DNA of 64,000 bases. Source: Oscillospiraceae bacterium (GTDB lineage Bacteria; Bacillota; Clostridia; Saccharofermentanales; Saccharofermentanaceae). The position numbers and the translations under genes are program-made. Position 1 is the first letter of the stretch. Every line of letters starts with the position of its first letter. Of the stretch, positions 9,557 to 17,721 are shown piece by piece. The notes beneath the pieces were generated by a model that was given only the letters and a program-made list of their open reading frames with translations, ran no database searches and had not been told where the DNA came from. The stretch is taken from contig CACZGS010000004.1 of NCBI GenBank assembly GCA_902780785.1, positions 183,037 to 247,036 of the forward strand, written 5' to 3'.

Positions 9557-10355
9557 AAGCGTCTTTAGGCGTTAAATAGCTGAGGACATAATATTCGGCA
9601 TTCATGTAATCGATCTTGTACCAGTCGCCGCCCACTGCAACCACCTTAACAACCTCGCCTTCTTTGAGGTTGACCTTGTTGCCGCTGCTCTGGACGTCCG
9701 GAAGACTGAACGCGACCGTATTCATCGTGGCCACATAGTCTTCACCGTCTCCCTTGACCGGCGCAAAGAACCTGATGCCCTGCGAATCCTCAGGTGCAAC
9801 ATATTCCGGCGCGTCATCGGGCACATCAGTCTTCACGATATCGGAACTCTTTACGTAGTATCTGTCACCGCCGAAGACGATCGCTGCCCATCCGTCTCTC
9901 GAAAAGCCTAAAACGCGGAAAGCAACCGTTTCCACCAGAGCCGGCCTGTCATCGTCCGTCTCCTTGGGCTCACCATAGAGCTTAAGTCTGCCTTCCTTTG
10001 ATTTATAGAAATCATCACCTTCTTGTGTAGTGATGAAGACCGTAATGTCATCGTGTTCATTAAGAGTCTGGTTCGGATCATCGCTGTCTGAAGACGAAGG
10101 ATCGGACGCATCACCCGTCGGGTCCAGATCGGAATCCTTGATCTCGACCTCGATGAGCACCGTACCGTCAGTCTCATTAAGAGTAGCCACGGTATTATCC
10201 GTAGCCTGCGCACCATTAAGGTAAGTTGTGATCCTGAACGTCGCAAAAGCGACAATACATAAGACCACGACAACAAGTCCTGCTATCAGGAATTCGTATC
10301 TGGTCTTAATATCGGGTCCGTTCCCGTTGTTAATTTCATCTCTATTCTCGGTCAT
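9546..10355 (-). CDS. membrane-anchored protein with two SH3-like domains
   Basis: A 269-residue single-pass protein. A short cytoplasmic N-terminus leads into one membrane helix (about residues 24-46), then an acidic Ser/Asp linker and two bacterial SH3-like modules. The first lies at about 125-180 (VAFRVLGFSRDGWAAIVFGG then YYVKSSDI) and the second at about 205-265 (VNLKEGEVVKVVAVGGDWYKI then YYVLSYL). Extracellular SH3b modules usually bind cell-wall peptides or glycans. As the first gene of the block with two glycosyltransferases it may hold or recognise the glycosylated wall polymer, which is inference. The start is MTENRDEINN; upstream bases are only moderately purine rich. Confidence 0.75.
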   Translation of the reverse strand: MTENRDEINNGNGPDIKTRYEFLIAGLVVVVLCIVAFATFRITTYLNGAQATDNTVATLNETDGTVLIEVEIKDSDLDPTGDASDPSSSDSDDPNQTLNEHDDITVFITTQEGDDFYKSKEGRLKLYGEPKETDDDRPALVETVAFRVLGFSRDGWAAIVFGGDRYYVKSSDIVKTDVPDDAPEYVAPEDSQGIRFFAPVKGDGEDYVATMNTVAFSLPDVQSSGNKVNLKEGEVVKVVAVGGDWYKIDYMNAEYYVLSYLTPKDAYAD

Positions 10356-10569
10356 AACAACCCGCCTATCAGAGCATTCTTCCAGGCTCTTTTACGAGCC
10401 TGCCCTTCCGAAGAAAACCCTCAGCTTCCATTTATAATAATATTACAAACACTTGTTTTCAAGTTACAGACTTGTGGCAATGCTTTCAGCGGGGCTCTTT
10501 CAGTGCTTAAAACCCCTCGAAAAAACGGCCCGGAAGCGTTGGCAACAAGGAGCATCGGCGCGCTGAATG

Positions 10570-10578
10570 TGTTATACT
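10570..10578 (+). promoter_or_regulatory. extended -10 promoter (TGTTATACT)
   Basis: TG, one base, then TATACT, 34 nt before the ATG of the secreted acidic protein. No -35 at 16-18 nt. It lies in the divergent gap 10356-10612, which otherwise shows no recognisable feature. Confidence 0.55.
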
Positions 10579-10612
10579 TTTTTTACATTTGGATCAATGG
10601 AGGGGTTTTTCC

Positions 10613-12097
10613 ATGGAAAAGAATAAGAAAGTGCTAATCATCGGCGGTTCTGTCGGAGCAGCCGCTCTTCTTGCTTTAATTATCATTTCCATTTCACTTG
10701 CCAACACACCGAAGGCTTTGATCGTAAGGAGTATTGCGAACACGCTCTCTGATGCACAGAGGATCGAGGCTGTATCTGTTTCAAAGGATGTAGCTAACGG
10801 CGGTTCGGTTGCGGTATCGGCAAATCTCGACGAATGGGCAAAGGACGACATTAATGTCCAGGCAAAGCTCTACACCGACGCAAAGCGCATGAAGGGCGCT
10901 TTTGAGCTGACGGCTTCTGAGGACAAGGATAAGATCGTCCAGGCAAGAGTCATGTATAACCAGGACAAGATCGCTTTCAATGCATCCCCGATCATTGAGG
11001 GCAATTACGGCGTAAATCTCAAGAAACTCGCGAAGAACCTTCCGGGTTCGATATTCGATCCTGACGAAGAGACTGAATATTCGCTTTCTGATGAACAGTT
11101 CGAGTATTTCCTGAACATGAAGGATACCGTTAAGAACGATAAGAATCTTGAGCGCGATATCGAAGTCATGGCCAACAAGTACAGACAGGTCTTCATTGAG
11201 AAGATCGTTAAGCACTCCGAGGTCAAGAGATCGAGCAAGACGATCAATGTTGGCGGCGATAATCTTCCTTGCACGGTAATTACCGCTTCGATCGACGAGG
11301 ACGGTCTTTCTGAGATCTGCCAGGACATGATCGATTATGCAAACAACGACAAGGACCTCGAGAAGCTCCTTCTCCGCGTCGCTGCAAACGGTTCTTACAG
11401 GGATGATCCTGATGAATACGTAGATAACTTTTTCGACACCTTGGACAAGATAGAAGATGAGCTCGACGAGCTTGAGGATTCCGATATCGACATCAGCCTC
11501 GATTTCTATATCACCAAGTCAGGCAGAAGACTTGCCCAGCTCGATCTCGAATATGAAATAAACAACAAGGAGTATGAGGCTTCCCTGGTTCTCGGCAAGA
11601 ATGTAGCAAAGGCTAAGGAGATCAGCTTCGAGTATGAGGAGAAGTCCACAGGCAAGGCCTATTCCATTGAATATACCGTCAAGGAAGACAGCAACAAGCT
11701 CTATGACGCGAAGATCGAGATCTCTCAGACCCGCGTAAGAAGATCAAAGACGACCGAGAAGAAGAGCGATATCAAGATCAAGTGGGACAAGAAGTCCGGT
11801 GATCTCGACGTCAAGGCCGCGACCGACGGCGACGATGAATACGGCCTTAAGGGTAATCTTAAGAAGAAGGGCGACAGATACATCTTCGTTCTTAACAAGC
11901 TTAGCAATGACGGTGAGGCTGTTCCCAACATCAAGAGCCTTGAGCTGACGGTCATTATCGACAGACATGACCCGACTCCGAACGTTCCTGGCCGTTTCAC
12001 TGAGATCACGAAGATGAGTGAGGACGATTTCGAAGACTTTTTGGACGATATCAAAGACGGCATAAAGGAGCTCAGAGAAGATTACTTCGGTAAGTAA
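10613..12097 (+). CDS. secreted or membrane-anchored acidic protein, unknown function
   Basis: A 494-residue protein I do not recognise. Residues 1-6 are charged and 7-30 form a hydrophobic helix (signal anchor or uncleaved signal; no lipobox cysteine). The remaining 460 residues are hydrophilic, with alternating beta-like stretches and acidic runs such as DELDELEDSDIDISLD. The pattern of amphipathic strands resembles large lipid-cradle or beta-clam lipoproteins, but no signature residue supports a name. GGAGGGG seven bases before the ATG fixes the start. A strong terminator follows, so it is a single-gene unit between a divergent envelope operon and pntAA. Confidence 0.7.
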   Translation: MEKNKKVLIIGGSVGAAALLALIIISISLANTPKALIVRSIANTLSDAQRIEAVSVSKDVANGGSVAVSANLDEWAKDDINVQAKLYTDAKRMKGAFELTASEDKDKIVQARVMYNQDKIAFNASPIIEGNYGVNLKKLAKNLPGSIFDPDEETEYSLSDEQFEYFLNMKDTVKNDKNLERDIEVMANKYRQVFIEKIVKHSEVKRSSKTINVGGDNLPCTVITASIDEDGLSEICQDMIDYANNDKDLEKLLLRVAANGSYRDDPDEYVDNFFDTLDKIEDELDELEDSDIDISLDFYITKSGRRLAQLDLEYEINNKEYEASLVLGKNVAKAKEISFEYEEKSTGKAYSIEYTVKEDSNKLYDAKIEISQTRVRRSKTTEKKSDIKIKWDKKSGDLDVKAATDGDDEYGLKGNLKKKGDRYIFVLNKLSNDGEAVPNIKSLELTVIIDRHDPTPNVPGRFTEITKMSEDDFEDFLDDIKDGIKELREDYFGK

Positions 12098-12149
12098 TTC
12101 AGGGCAATTAAGCGTAAAACATTCAAAAAATTAAATTTTAATTAACTAA

Positions 12150-12184
12150 AGCCCCGCCCTTTAAATCGGCGGGGCTTTGTTTTA
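12150..12184 (+). terminator. intrinsic terminator
   Basis: Perfect 9-bp stem AGCCCCGCC/GGCGGGGCT with a 9-nt loop, followed by TTTGTTTT. Ends the transcript of the secreted acidic protein. Confidence 0.9.
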
Positions 12185-12245
12185 TACTTTGAAAGTTAGA
12201 GTGAATTTTCATCTCAAACAATCCTAGTCATTAAGAGGTATGCAA

Positions 12246-13373
12246 ATGAAGAAAGTTCTGGTATGCAAGGAAAGTCTGCCTGCCGAGACCCGAGTTGCCG
12301 TTATCCCCGATGACATTAAAAAGCTCACCGGGATGGGCTTTGAGTTCACGGTCGTAAGCGGAGCAGGTCTTAAGAGCGGCTTTAAAGATGCGGATTACGA
12401 ACAAGCAGGCGCCAAGATCATCGCAGATGAGAAAGATGGTCTCAAGGACGCTGAGATTGTTGTCAGGATCCTCAAGCCCGATTCAGCTGACGGAATGAAT
12501 CCCGATACGGTTCACATCAGCTTCTTAGATCCTTTCAATGAGAAAGATCTTCTTAACGGTTTTGCCAAGAACAACATTCAGGCAGTATCCCTCGAGATGA
12601 TCCCCAGAACGACCCTCGCTCAGAAGATGGACGTTCAGTCTTCACAGACATCACTCGCAGGCTACGTTGCAGTTCTTAACGCTGCAGCACGTATGCCCAA
12701 GATCCTCCCGATGATGGTTACGCCTGCAGGAACGATCAATCCTGCAAGAGTATTCGTTATCGGCGTTGGCGTTGCAGGTCTCCAGGCTATCGCTACCGCG
12801 AAGAGACTCGGTGCACGTGTTGACGCTTTCGATACAAGACCGGTAGTTGAAGAGCAGGTTAAGTCCCTCGGCGCTAACTTCGTCAAGATCGACTTGGGCG
12901 AGATGGGCCAGACCGCTCAGGGCTACGCAAAAGAGCTCACTCCCGAGCAGATCGCCAAGCAGCAGGAAGCTCAGGCTAAGGTCTGCGAGAAGGCTAATAT
13001 CGTTATCACGACCGCTAAGGTCTTCGGCCGTAAGGCACCTGTCCTCATCAAGAAGGACGTCATCGACAGAATGCAGCCCGGCGCCATCATCGTTGATATG
13101 GCTGTTTCCACAGGCGGTAACGTCGAAGGCTCAGATCCTACAAAGGAAGTCATCACGGACAACGGCGTAATCATTCTCCCCGGTGACGAGCTCCAGCGTC
13201 AGGTACCTTGGGATGCTTCCAAGATGCTCTCAGGCAACATCTCCGCATTCCTTACACACTTCTACAACAAGGAAACAAAGGAATTCGAAGTCAAGTTGTC
13301 AGATGAGATCATGAAGGGGTGCCTCCTTACACAGGGCGGTGCCATCATCCACGAAAGATTTAAGGAGGCTTAA
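12246..13373 (+). CDS. pntAA: NAD(P) transhydrogenase subunit alpha part 1 (NAD-binding)
   Basis: A 375-residue soluble subunit of proton-translocating transhydrogenase, which moves hydride between NADH and NADP+ coupled to proton flow. It starts with the family N-terminus (KKVLVCKESLPAETRVAVIP), has the mobile-loop region, the NAD-binding GVGVAGLQAIATAKRLGA fold and the acidic end of the second strand (VDAFDTRP). Domain I length is normal for the three-gene type known from Rhodospirillum. AGAGG seven bases before the second of two close ATGs favours this start over 12240. Codons are strongly C-ending, as in highly expressed genes. First gene of a compact operon; pntAB follows after 3 nt. Confidence 0.95.
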   Translation: MKKVLVCKESLPAETRVAVIPDDIKKLTGMGFEFTVVSGAGLKSGFKDADYEQAGAKIIADEKDGLKDAEIVVRILKPDSADGMNPDTVHISFLDPFNEKDLLNGFAKNNIQAVSLEMIPRTTLAQKMDVQSSQTSLAGYVAVLNAAARMPKILPMMVTPAGTINPARVFVIGVGVAGLQAIATAKRLGARVDAFDTRPVVEEQVKSLGANFVKIDLGEMGQTAQGYAKELTPEQIAKQQEAQAKVCEKANIVITTAKVFGRKAPVLIKKDVIDRMQPGAIIVDMAVSTGGNVEGSDPTKEVITDNGVIILPGDELQRQVPWDASKMLSGNISAFLTHFYNKETKEFEVKLSDEIMKGCLLTQGGAIIHERFKEA

Positions 13374-13376
13374 TAT

Positions 13377-13691
13377 ATGGAGATTTCCACAGATGTAATT
13401 ATGCTCTTGATCTTCGTATTCATCATCGCCGCTTACTTAGGCGTCGAGCTTATCTCGAAGGTCCCTTCACAGCTTCATACCCCTCTCATGAGCGGTACGA
13501 ACGCTATTTCCGGTATCACCATCGTAGGTGCTATCGCTGCTTGCGCAATCAATGCTTCAGGCAATCACGTTTTCGGAATCATTCTCGGAACTATCGCAAT
13601 ATTCTTCGCTACAGTTAACGTTATCGGCGGATATTTCGTAACCGACAGAATGCTCGCAATGTTCAAGAAGAAGGAGGCACCTAAGAAATGA
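13377..13691 (+). CDS. pntAB: NAD(P) transhydrogenase subunit alpha part 2 (membrane)
   Basis: A 104-residue membrane subunit with three to four helices. It carries the family motif around KVPSQLHTPLMSGTNAISGI (residues 28-47), which joins the proton-channel domain II. After LLxVF-type helix one, helices run at about 44-65, 70-90 and 85-97, ending in a short basic tail. AAGGAGG inside the end of pntAA, nine bases upstream, provides the ribosome site, and the stop overlaps the pntB ATG by 4 nt. Length is typical for the split subunit (about 100 residues). Confidence 0.95.
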   Translation: MEISTDVIMLLIFVFIIAAYLGVELISKVPSQLHTPLMSGTNAISGITIVGAIAACAINASGNHVFGIILGTIAIFFATVNVIGGYFVTDRMLAMFKKKEAPKK

Positions 13692-15079
13692 GCGATTATA
13701 TTTGTATAGTCCTTTATATGATCTCTTGTGTCCTCTTCATCATGGGCATCAAGAAACTCGGAAAAGCAGATACCGCACGTAAGGGTAACCTCTACTCCTC
13801 AGTCGGTATGCTTATCGCAGTTGTATCCGTCCTTATCTCACAGGACGTTATCGACGGTGGGTGGCTCTCATACCTCCTCATCGTTCTCGCTATCGCAGGC
13901 GGAAGCGTTGTAGGCTTCATCTGGGCTAAGAAGGTCGAAATGACCGGCATGCCCCAGCTCGTTGCTCTCTTCAACGGCTTCGGCGGTCTCTCATCAATGC
14001 TCGTAGCTGTCTCCCAGTACACGGCAGGTGTTACTGAGGACTGGTTCACGGCACTCACACTGGGTCTCACGATCCTCATCGGTGCTGTAGCATTCACAGG
14101 TTCCCTCATCGCATGGGGCAAGCTCGCAGGCCTCAAGATGTTCAAGAAGAATATCTCGATCCCCGGCAAGAACTTCATCAACGCAGGCATCCTCGTTATC
14201 GCAGCACTCGGAATCATCTTCCTCTGCATCTCACCTGACGGCGGTTTGGGACTTGCAGGCGTCATCATCACAACAGTATCTTCATTGATCTTAGGCGTTA
14301 CGCTCGTTATCACTATCGGCGGCGGCGATATGCCTGTTATCATCTCTTTCCTCAACGCACTCTCCGGTCTTGCTGCCGCATTCGCAGGCTTCCCTATCGG
14401 CAACACGGTTCTTATCGTATCCGGCTGTCTCGTAGGTGCTTCCGGCGTCATCCTTACACTCATCATGTGCAAGGCTATGAACAAGACATTTGCATCCCTC
14501 CTCTTCAAGACAACGAAGAAGAAGGCTTCTGCAGCTACAGGCGAGCACAAGGAGCCCAAGGCTATGTCCGTTGAGGACGCATTCCTTATCCTCGAAGCTG
14601 CAAAGAGCGTCGTATTCGTACCCGGTTACGGTATGGCTGTTGCTCAGGCTCAGCACGCTGTTAAGGAACTCTGCGACGTATTGGAAGAGAACGGCTGCGA
14701 AGTCAACTTCGCCATCCACCCCGTTGCAGGACGTATGCCGGGTCACATGAACGTTCTCCTCGCTGAAGCTAACGTTCCTTACGAGCAGCTCAAGACAGCT
14801 GACGAAATGAACCCTCAGATGCCTAACACAGACATCGCTATCGTCATCGGCGCTAACGACGTAGTTAACCCTGCAGCTATCAACGATGAGTCATCACCGC
14901 TCTACGGTATGCCCATCGTAAACGCTTATGAGGCACGTACGGTATTCGTCCTCAAGCGTGGTCAGGGTACAGGCTTCTCCGGCATCGAGAACCCGCTCTT
15001 CACGATGGACAACACCGTCATGATCTACGGCGATGCTAAGCAGACAGTTTCCCAGCTCGTTGTCGAGTTCGAAAACTGA
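13688..15079 (+). CDS. pntB: NAD(P) transhydrogenase subunit beta (NADP-binding)
   Basis: A 463-residue subunit. About nine membrane helices (residues 1-260) form the other part of the proton channel, including the GGxGGLSSMLVA and NALSGLAAAFAGF segments. The C-terminal third is the NADP-binding domain III: FVPGYGMAVAQAQ, then HPVAGRMPGHMNVLLAEA, then VIGANDVVNPAA, then KRGQGTGFSGIENPLF. All hallmark loops are intact, so the enzyme should be active. In a fermenting anaerobe it would use the membrane potential to make NADPH, or run in reverse. ATGA overlap with pntAB, followed by a terminator. Confidence 0.95.
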   Translation: MSDYICIVLYMISCVLFIMGIKKLGKADTARKGNLYSSVGMLIAVVSVLISQDVIDGGWLSYLLIVLAIAGGSVVGFIWAKKVEMTGMPQLVALFNGFGGLSSMLVAVSQYTAGVTEDWFTALTLGLTILIGAVAFTGSLIAWGKLAGLKMFKKNISIPGKNFINAGILVIAALGIIFLCISPDGGLGLAGVIITTVSSLILGVTLVITIGGGDMPVIISFLNALSGLAAAFAGFPIGNTVLIVSGCLVGASGVILTLIMCKAMNKTFASLLFKTTKKKASAATGEHKEPKAMSVEDAFLILEAAKSVVFVPGYGMAVAQAQHAVKELCDVLEENGCEVNFAIHPVAGRMPGHMNVLLAEANVPYEQLKTADEMNPQMPNTDIAIVIGANDVVNPAAINDESSPLYGMPIVNAYEARTVFVLKRGQGTGFSGIENPLFTMDNTVMIYGDAKQTVSQLVVEFEN

Positions 15080-15101
15080 TATTTACAACAAAATCAAACA
15101 C

Positions 15102-15133
15102 AAAGGGCTGTCTCAACGAGGCAGCCCTTTTTC
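15102..15133 (+). terminator. intrinsic terminator of the pnt operon
   Basis: AAAGGGCTG pairs with CAGCCCTTT; the stem extends inward through CTC/GAG with one wobble pair, then TTTTTC. It lies in the convergent gap with the next gene. Confidence 0.88.
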
Positions 15134-15145
15134 ATAATATCAAGG

Positions 15146-15577
15146 TCAGCCCGATCCAAGCCCCCATAAAAACATCTGAAGTAATGTGAACAAACAAGCA
15201 AAAATAGCAATCACTATAATGTTTATTACAAATTCCACTATTGCTACAATTCCGAATGCTGTGCCTTTTTGTTTTTTATTTACAGATCTCACTACTCCCA
15301 CAACCGAAAGAATAAAGCCGACTATAGTGCCGGCCAAAGCCACATAAAATGATACATAGGCCACATCAAACAGACGAGGAGAATTAGACGGATCGAATAA
15401 GATTAACCAACAAAAAGCTAAACAACCAGCTGCCAGCGTTGCCACAAATGTGCATATAAAACCCGCCAGACAAAATACGCTCAGCTTACGCTTGGGCGCA
15501 GGAAAAGGTCTGCCGCAGGCATCACAGAACAATGCGTCATTTTCTTGGGCAACACCACAATTCGGACACTTCTTCAT
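15146..15577 (-). CDS. zinc-ribbon membrane protein, DUF4190-like
   Basis: A 143-residue protein. A zinc ribbon (CPNCG at 4-8 and CDACG at about 21-25) is followed by a short Pro/Lys linker and three to four membrane helices (about 35-60, 70-95, 105-135) with a short KKQKGT turn, like small DUF4190-type proteins. No catalytic residues. Two in-frame ATGs are 6 nt apart; GAGGGG is 8 nt before the second, which is chosen. Its 5' end is nearly identical to that of the neighbouring upstream gene, indicating tandem duplication of the N-terminal module. It converges on the pnt terminator. Confidence 0.75.
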   Translation of the reverse strand: MKKCPNCGVAQENDALFCDACGRPFPAPKRKLSVFCLAGFICTFVATLAAGCLAFCWLILFDPSNSPRLFDVAYVSFYVALAGTIVGFILSVVGVVRSVNKKQKGTAFGIVAIVEFVINIIVIAIFACLFTLLQMFLWGLGSG

Positions 15578-15609
15578 AAGCATTACCCCTCACTTAAAAC
15601 AATGCCTGA

Positions 15610-17478
15610 TTAATACCAAAGATTATCCTGAACGTTCGTCTTGAAGTTCTCTATAGCCTCTTCTCTGCTTACCTCGCCTGTCGCATACTGTTCAGCAGCA
15701 TCCTCGAAGTAGCCGCCGATCATGTCATCGTAAGGTGTCAGGGCCTTTGCAGAAGCATATTTGTTGCCGTTGATGAAAGCCGGAAATACATTCTGCCTTC
15801 CACAGAAATCGAGCGAGCCGTCAGATTTGGCCATAACGACTGCAGAAGCTACTGTATCCTTAGCTGTTGTCGTGTTGGGATCGTTATCCCAGTCTACCAG
15901 GCCGTTTGCCCAAAGATACTGAAGGCCGGTATCAGAACAGTCCAGCGTGATCCACTCGAGGAGCTCTGCAACACCTTCCTTTTTATTAGTGTCCTTGTTT
16001 GCAAAGATCCATGTGCCGCCCCAGAAGAAACCGACCGGAGGTGCACAGACTCTCCACTGGCCATATGTACCTTCACCGATCTTGTTTCCGCCGGAGTTGC
16101 CGATCATGACGTAATTGATGAGCCAGGCAGGTCCGAAGAATGCGAAAACCTTCTGCGGGCCTTCGCCCTTCATGTCTGTATACCAAGGCTCATTCCAGGA
16201 TTCAGAGTCATTAGACCAGCCATTGTCCTTAAGAGTCTTGGCAATATCCAAGTACTTTTCTCTCTTAGGATCAATGGTAAGCTGGCCGTCAACGAGCCAT
16301 GGCTTATCTGCAGAGTTCTCAACGGCATTCCAAATGTCCGAAGGACCGGATACTGCGGCATAGCCCTTTTCTTTGAGCTTTTCTGCGGCTTCGAAAAACT
16401 TATCCCAGTTGCCTGAACCTGCGCCTGTGATCTTTTCGATCTCTTCGGGATCATCTGTACCGAATACATCTTTCGCGACTTCCGCATTGTAGATCATGAC
16501 ACAGCCTGTAGCCTGATAGCCGAGAGCTACGACTTTTCCGTCGCAGGTGCCGATATCTACAGAGTATTGCGCAATGTCAGCTTCTTTGATCTTGGCGTCC
16601 ACATCGATGCCGAGATCTTTATAAGGTGAAGCAAACTTGGACATGTCGCCCTGTGAATACTTGAGGACGAATGCTGCCTCAGCAGAATATATATCGGGAG
16701 CAGTATCGCCGCCGGCTGCGAGAGCATTGTCGAGAGCCGTCTGATAAGCACCGCCGTCTGTGGCGATGATCGTACACTCGACCGTATACTTATCAGCAAA
16801 TTCAGGATTCTGCCTGATATACTGTCCGACCATCTTCGGGATCTCGTCTGTGAATGACCAGAGATTGATAGTCTCCGGGCCTGTACCATATATCATAGTG
16901 CGCTTATCTGTTGTTGTTTCTTCTTCTGTCATGATCTGGTTGTCATAATCTGTCGTCTCCGATGTCCAATCCGAAGGCTCTCTATAGACATACGAAGATG
17001 AACCTGACGAAGACGAACCGGACGAAGACGGACTTAGTATTAAAGCTGCGAGAATTGAAACAATTATTAGAGCTTGAACAACGATTATTGTGACTGCCGT
17101 CGCACCAATTCCACCCAAAACAGATGACATAATGAGTCCCGCTGATGCAATCCCCCGACCTCTCAGATTTTCCTTTTTAAAATCCTTAAGGCCTTTGAGC
17201 GAGAAGATAAATCCCAAAAGACAACAGATAACTGCTGCAATACTGGAAACGACACTCAGTATTAAGAAAAAACGTACGGAACGCGCGGAATCAGAAATCA
17301 TCATAACAAAATATGAGAAAAGTGCCGTTGGGACACTTGCTAATGCAGATACAGAACAAATAAATCCTGCAATACCGGCCTTGCTAAATGGTCTGTTTTC
17401 CGGGAAAACATTTCCACAGTTAGAACAGACTTCAGCCTCATTTTCTACGGTTGCACAACACTTCGGACACTTCTTCAT
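15610..17478 (-). CDS. zinc ribbon-membrane-solute-binding protein fusion
   Basis: A 622-residue fusion. Residues 1-25 are a zinc ribbon (CPKC, CSNCG) and about 30-150 hold three to four membrane helices like the adjacent small gene. About 150-200 is a Ser-rich then acidic linker. The remaining 420 residues look like a family-1 extracellular solute-binding protein: NLWSFTDEIPKMVGQYIRQN, then PDIYSAEAAFVLKYS, VVALGYQATGCVMIYNAEVA, and a C-terminal set of Trp/Tyr-rich loops typical of sugar binders. Normally such proteins are lipoproteins next to two permeases; none are here. It may be a membrane-tethered sensor linking sugar binding outside to a zinc ribbon inside. That role is inference; the domain order is seen. 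Confidence 0.8.
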   Translation of the reverse strand: MKKCPKCCATVENEAEVCSNCGNVFPENRPFSKAGIAGFICSVSALASVPTALFSYFVMMISDSARSVRFFLILSVVSSIAAVICCLLGFIFSLKGLKDFKKENLRGRGIASAGLIMSSVLGGIGATAVTIIVVQALIIVSILAALILSPSSSGSSSSGSSSYVYREPSDWTSETTDYDNQIMTEEETTTDKRTMIYGTGPETINLWSFTDEIPKMVGQYIRQNPEFADKYTVECTIIATDGGAYQTALDNALAAGGDTAPDIYSAEAAFVLKYSQGDMSKFASPYKDLGIDVDAKIKEADIAQYSVDIGTCDGKVVALGYQATGCVMIYNAEVAKDVFGTDDPEEIEKITGAGSGNWDKFFEAAEKLKEKGYAAVSGPSDIWNAVENSADKPWLVDGQLTIDPKREKYLDIAKTLKDNGWSNDSESWNEPWYTDMKGEGPQKVFAFFGPAWLINYVMIGNSGGNKIGEGTYGQWRVCAPPVGFFWGGTWIFANKDTNKKEGVAELLEWITLDCSDTGLQYLWANGLVDWDNDPNTTTAKDTVASAVVMAKSDGSLDFCGRQNVFPAFINGNKYASAKALTPYDDMIGGYFEDAAEQYATGEVSREEAIENFKTNVQDNLWY

Positions 17479-17541
17479 AAGCATTTCCCCCTCACTTATG
17501 AAAAGCCAAAAGACTTGAACCTTACTTCAGTATGTAGACAT

Positions 17542-17550
17542 ATTATATCA
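17542..17550 (-). promoter_or_regulatory. extended -10 promoter of the fusion gene
   Basis: TGATATAAT on the minus strand, 64 nt before the ATG at 17478. It is back to back with the small-RNA promoter, separated by about 45 bp. Confidence 0.6.
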
Positions 17551-17596
17551 TGGGAAAAACAATGGCTTTTGAGCAACTTTCAATTCACATGTTTAG

Positions 17597-17605
17597 TGAT
17601 ATAAT
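17597..17605 (+). promoter_or_regulatory. extended -10 promoter of a candidate small RNA
   Basis: TGATATAAT with no open reading frame behind it; the next element is a stem-loop and then an intrinsic terminator about 100 nt downstream. Confidence 0.6.
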
Positions 17606-17611
17606 TGAATC

Positions 17612-17709
17612 AGTTAAGAGGTACTACCCGCAGACGGTTGACCTCAAAGTTTAGGAATAATTATAAGCCGCAACTTCTTGGTCGGAGGGCGGCTTATTTC
17701 TTTGTTTTT
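17612..17709 (+). ncRNA. candidate about 95-nt small RNA, type I antitoxin-like
   Basis: A promoter, a structured segment without ATG, and a terminator define a short transcript. The 5' part folds as GAGGT/ACCTC closing an inner CCG-CAGA-CGG hairpin; the 3' part is a 9-bp stem (ATAAGCCGC/GCGGCTTAT) with a T-rich tail. The words CCCGCAGACGGTTGACCTC and the ATAAGCCGC stem look, from memory, like the antisense RNAs next to holin-like (TxpA-type) toxin genes in Firmicutes. No such toxin reading frame is visible here: the opposite strand holds the 3' end of the PAP2 gene. Either an orphan antitoxin RNA or a different small RNA. Confidence 0.5.
17663..17709. terminator. bidirectional intrinsic terminator
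   Basis: 9-bp stem with a 17-nt loop; TTCTTTGTTTTT follows on the plus strand and an A/T-rich tail on the minus strand. It should end both the small RNA and the convergent PAP2 transcript. Confidence 0.75.
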
Positions 17710-17721
17710 GGGACAAATTCT

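Noticed and set aside
17612..17660. preQ1-type riboswitch (AGAGGT...ACCTC)
   Set aside because: The loop is too long, the A-rich 3' tail that pairs with the loop is absent, and no queuosine or transport gene follows.
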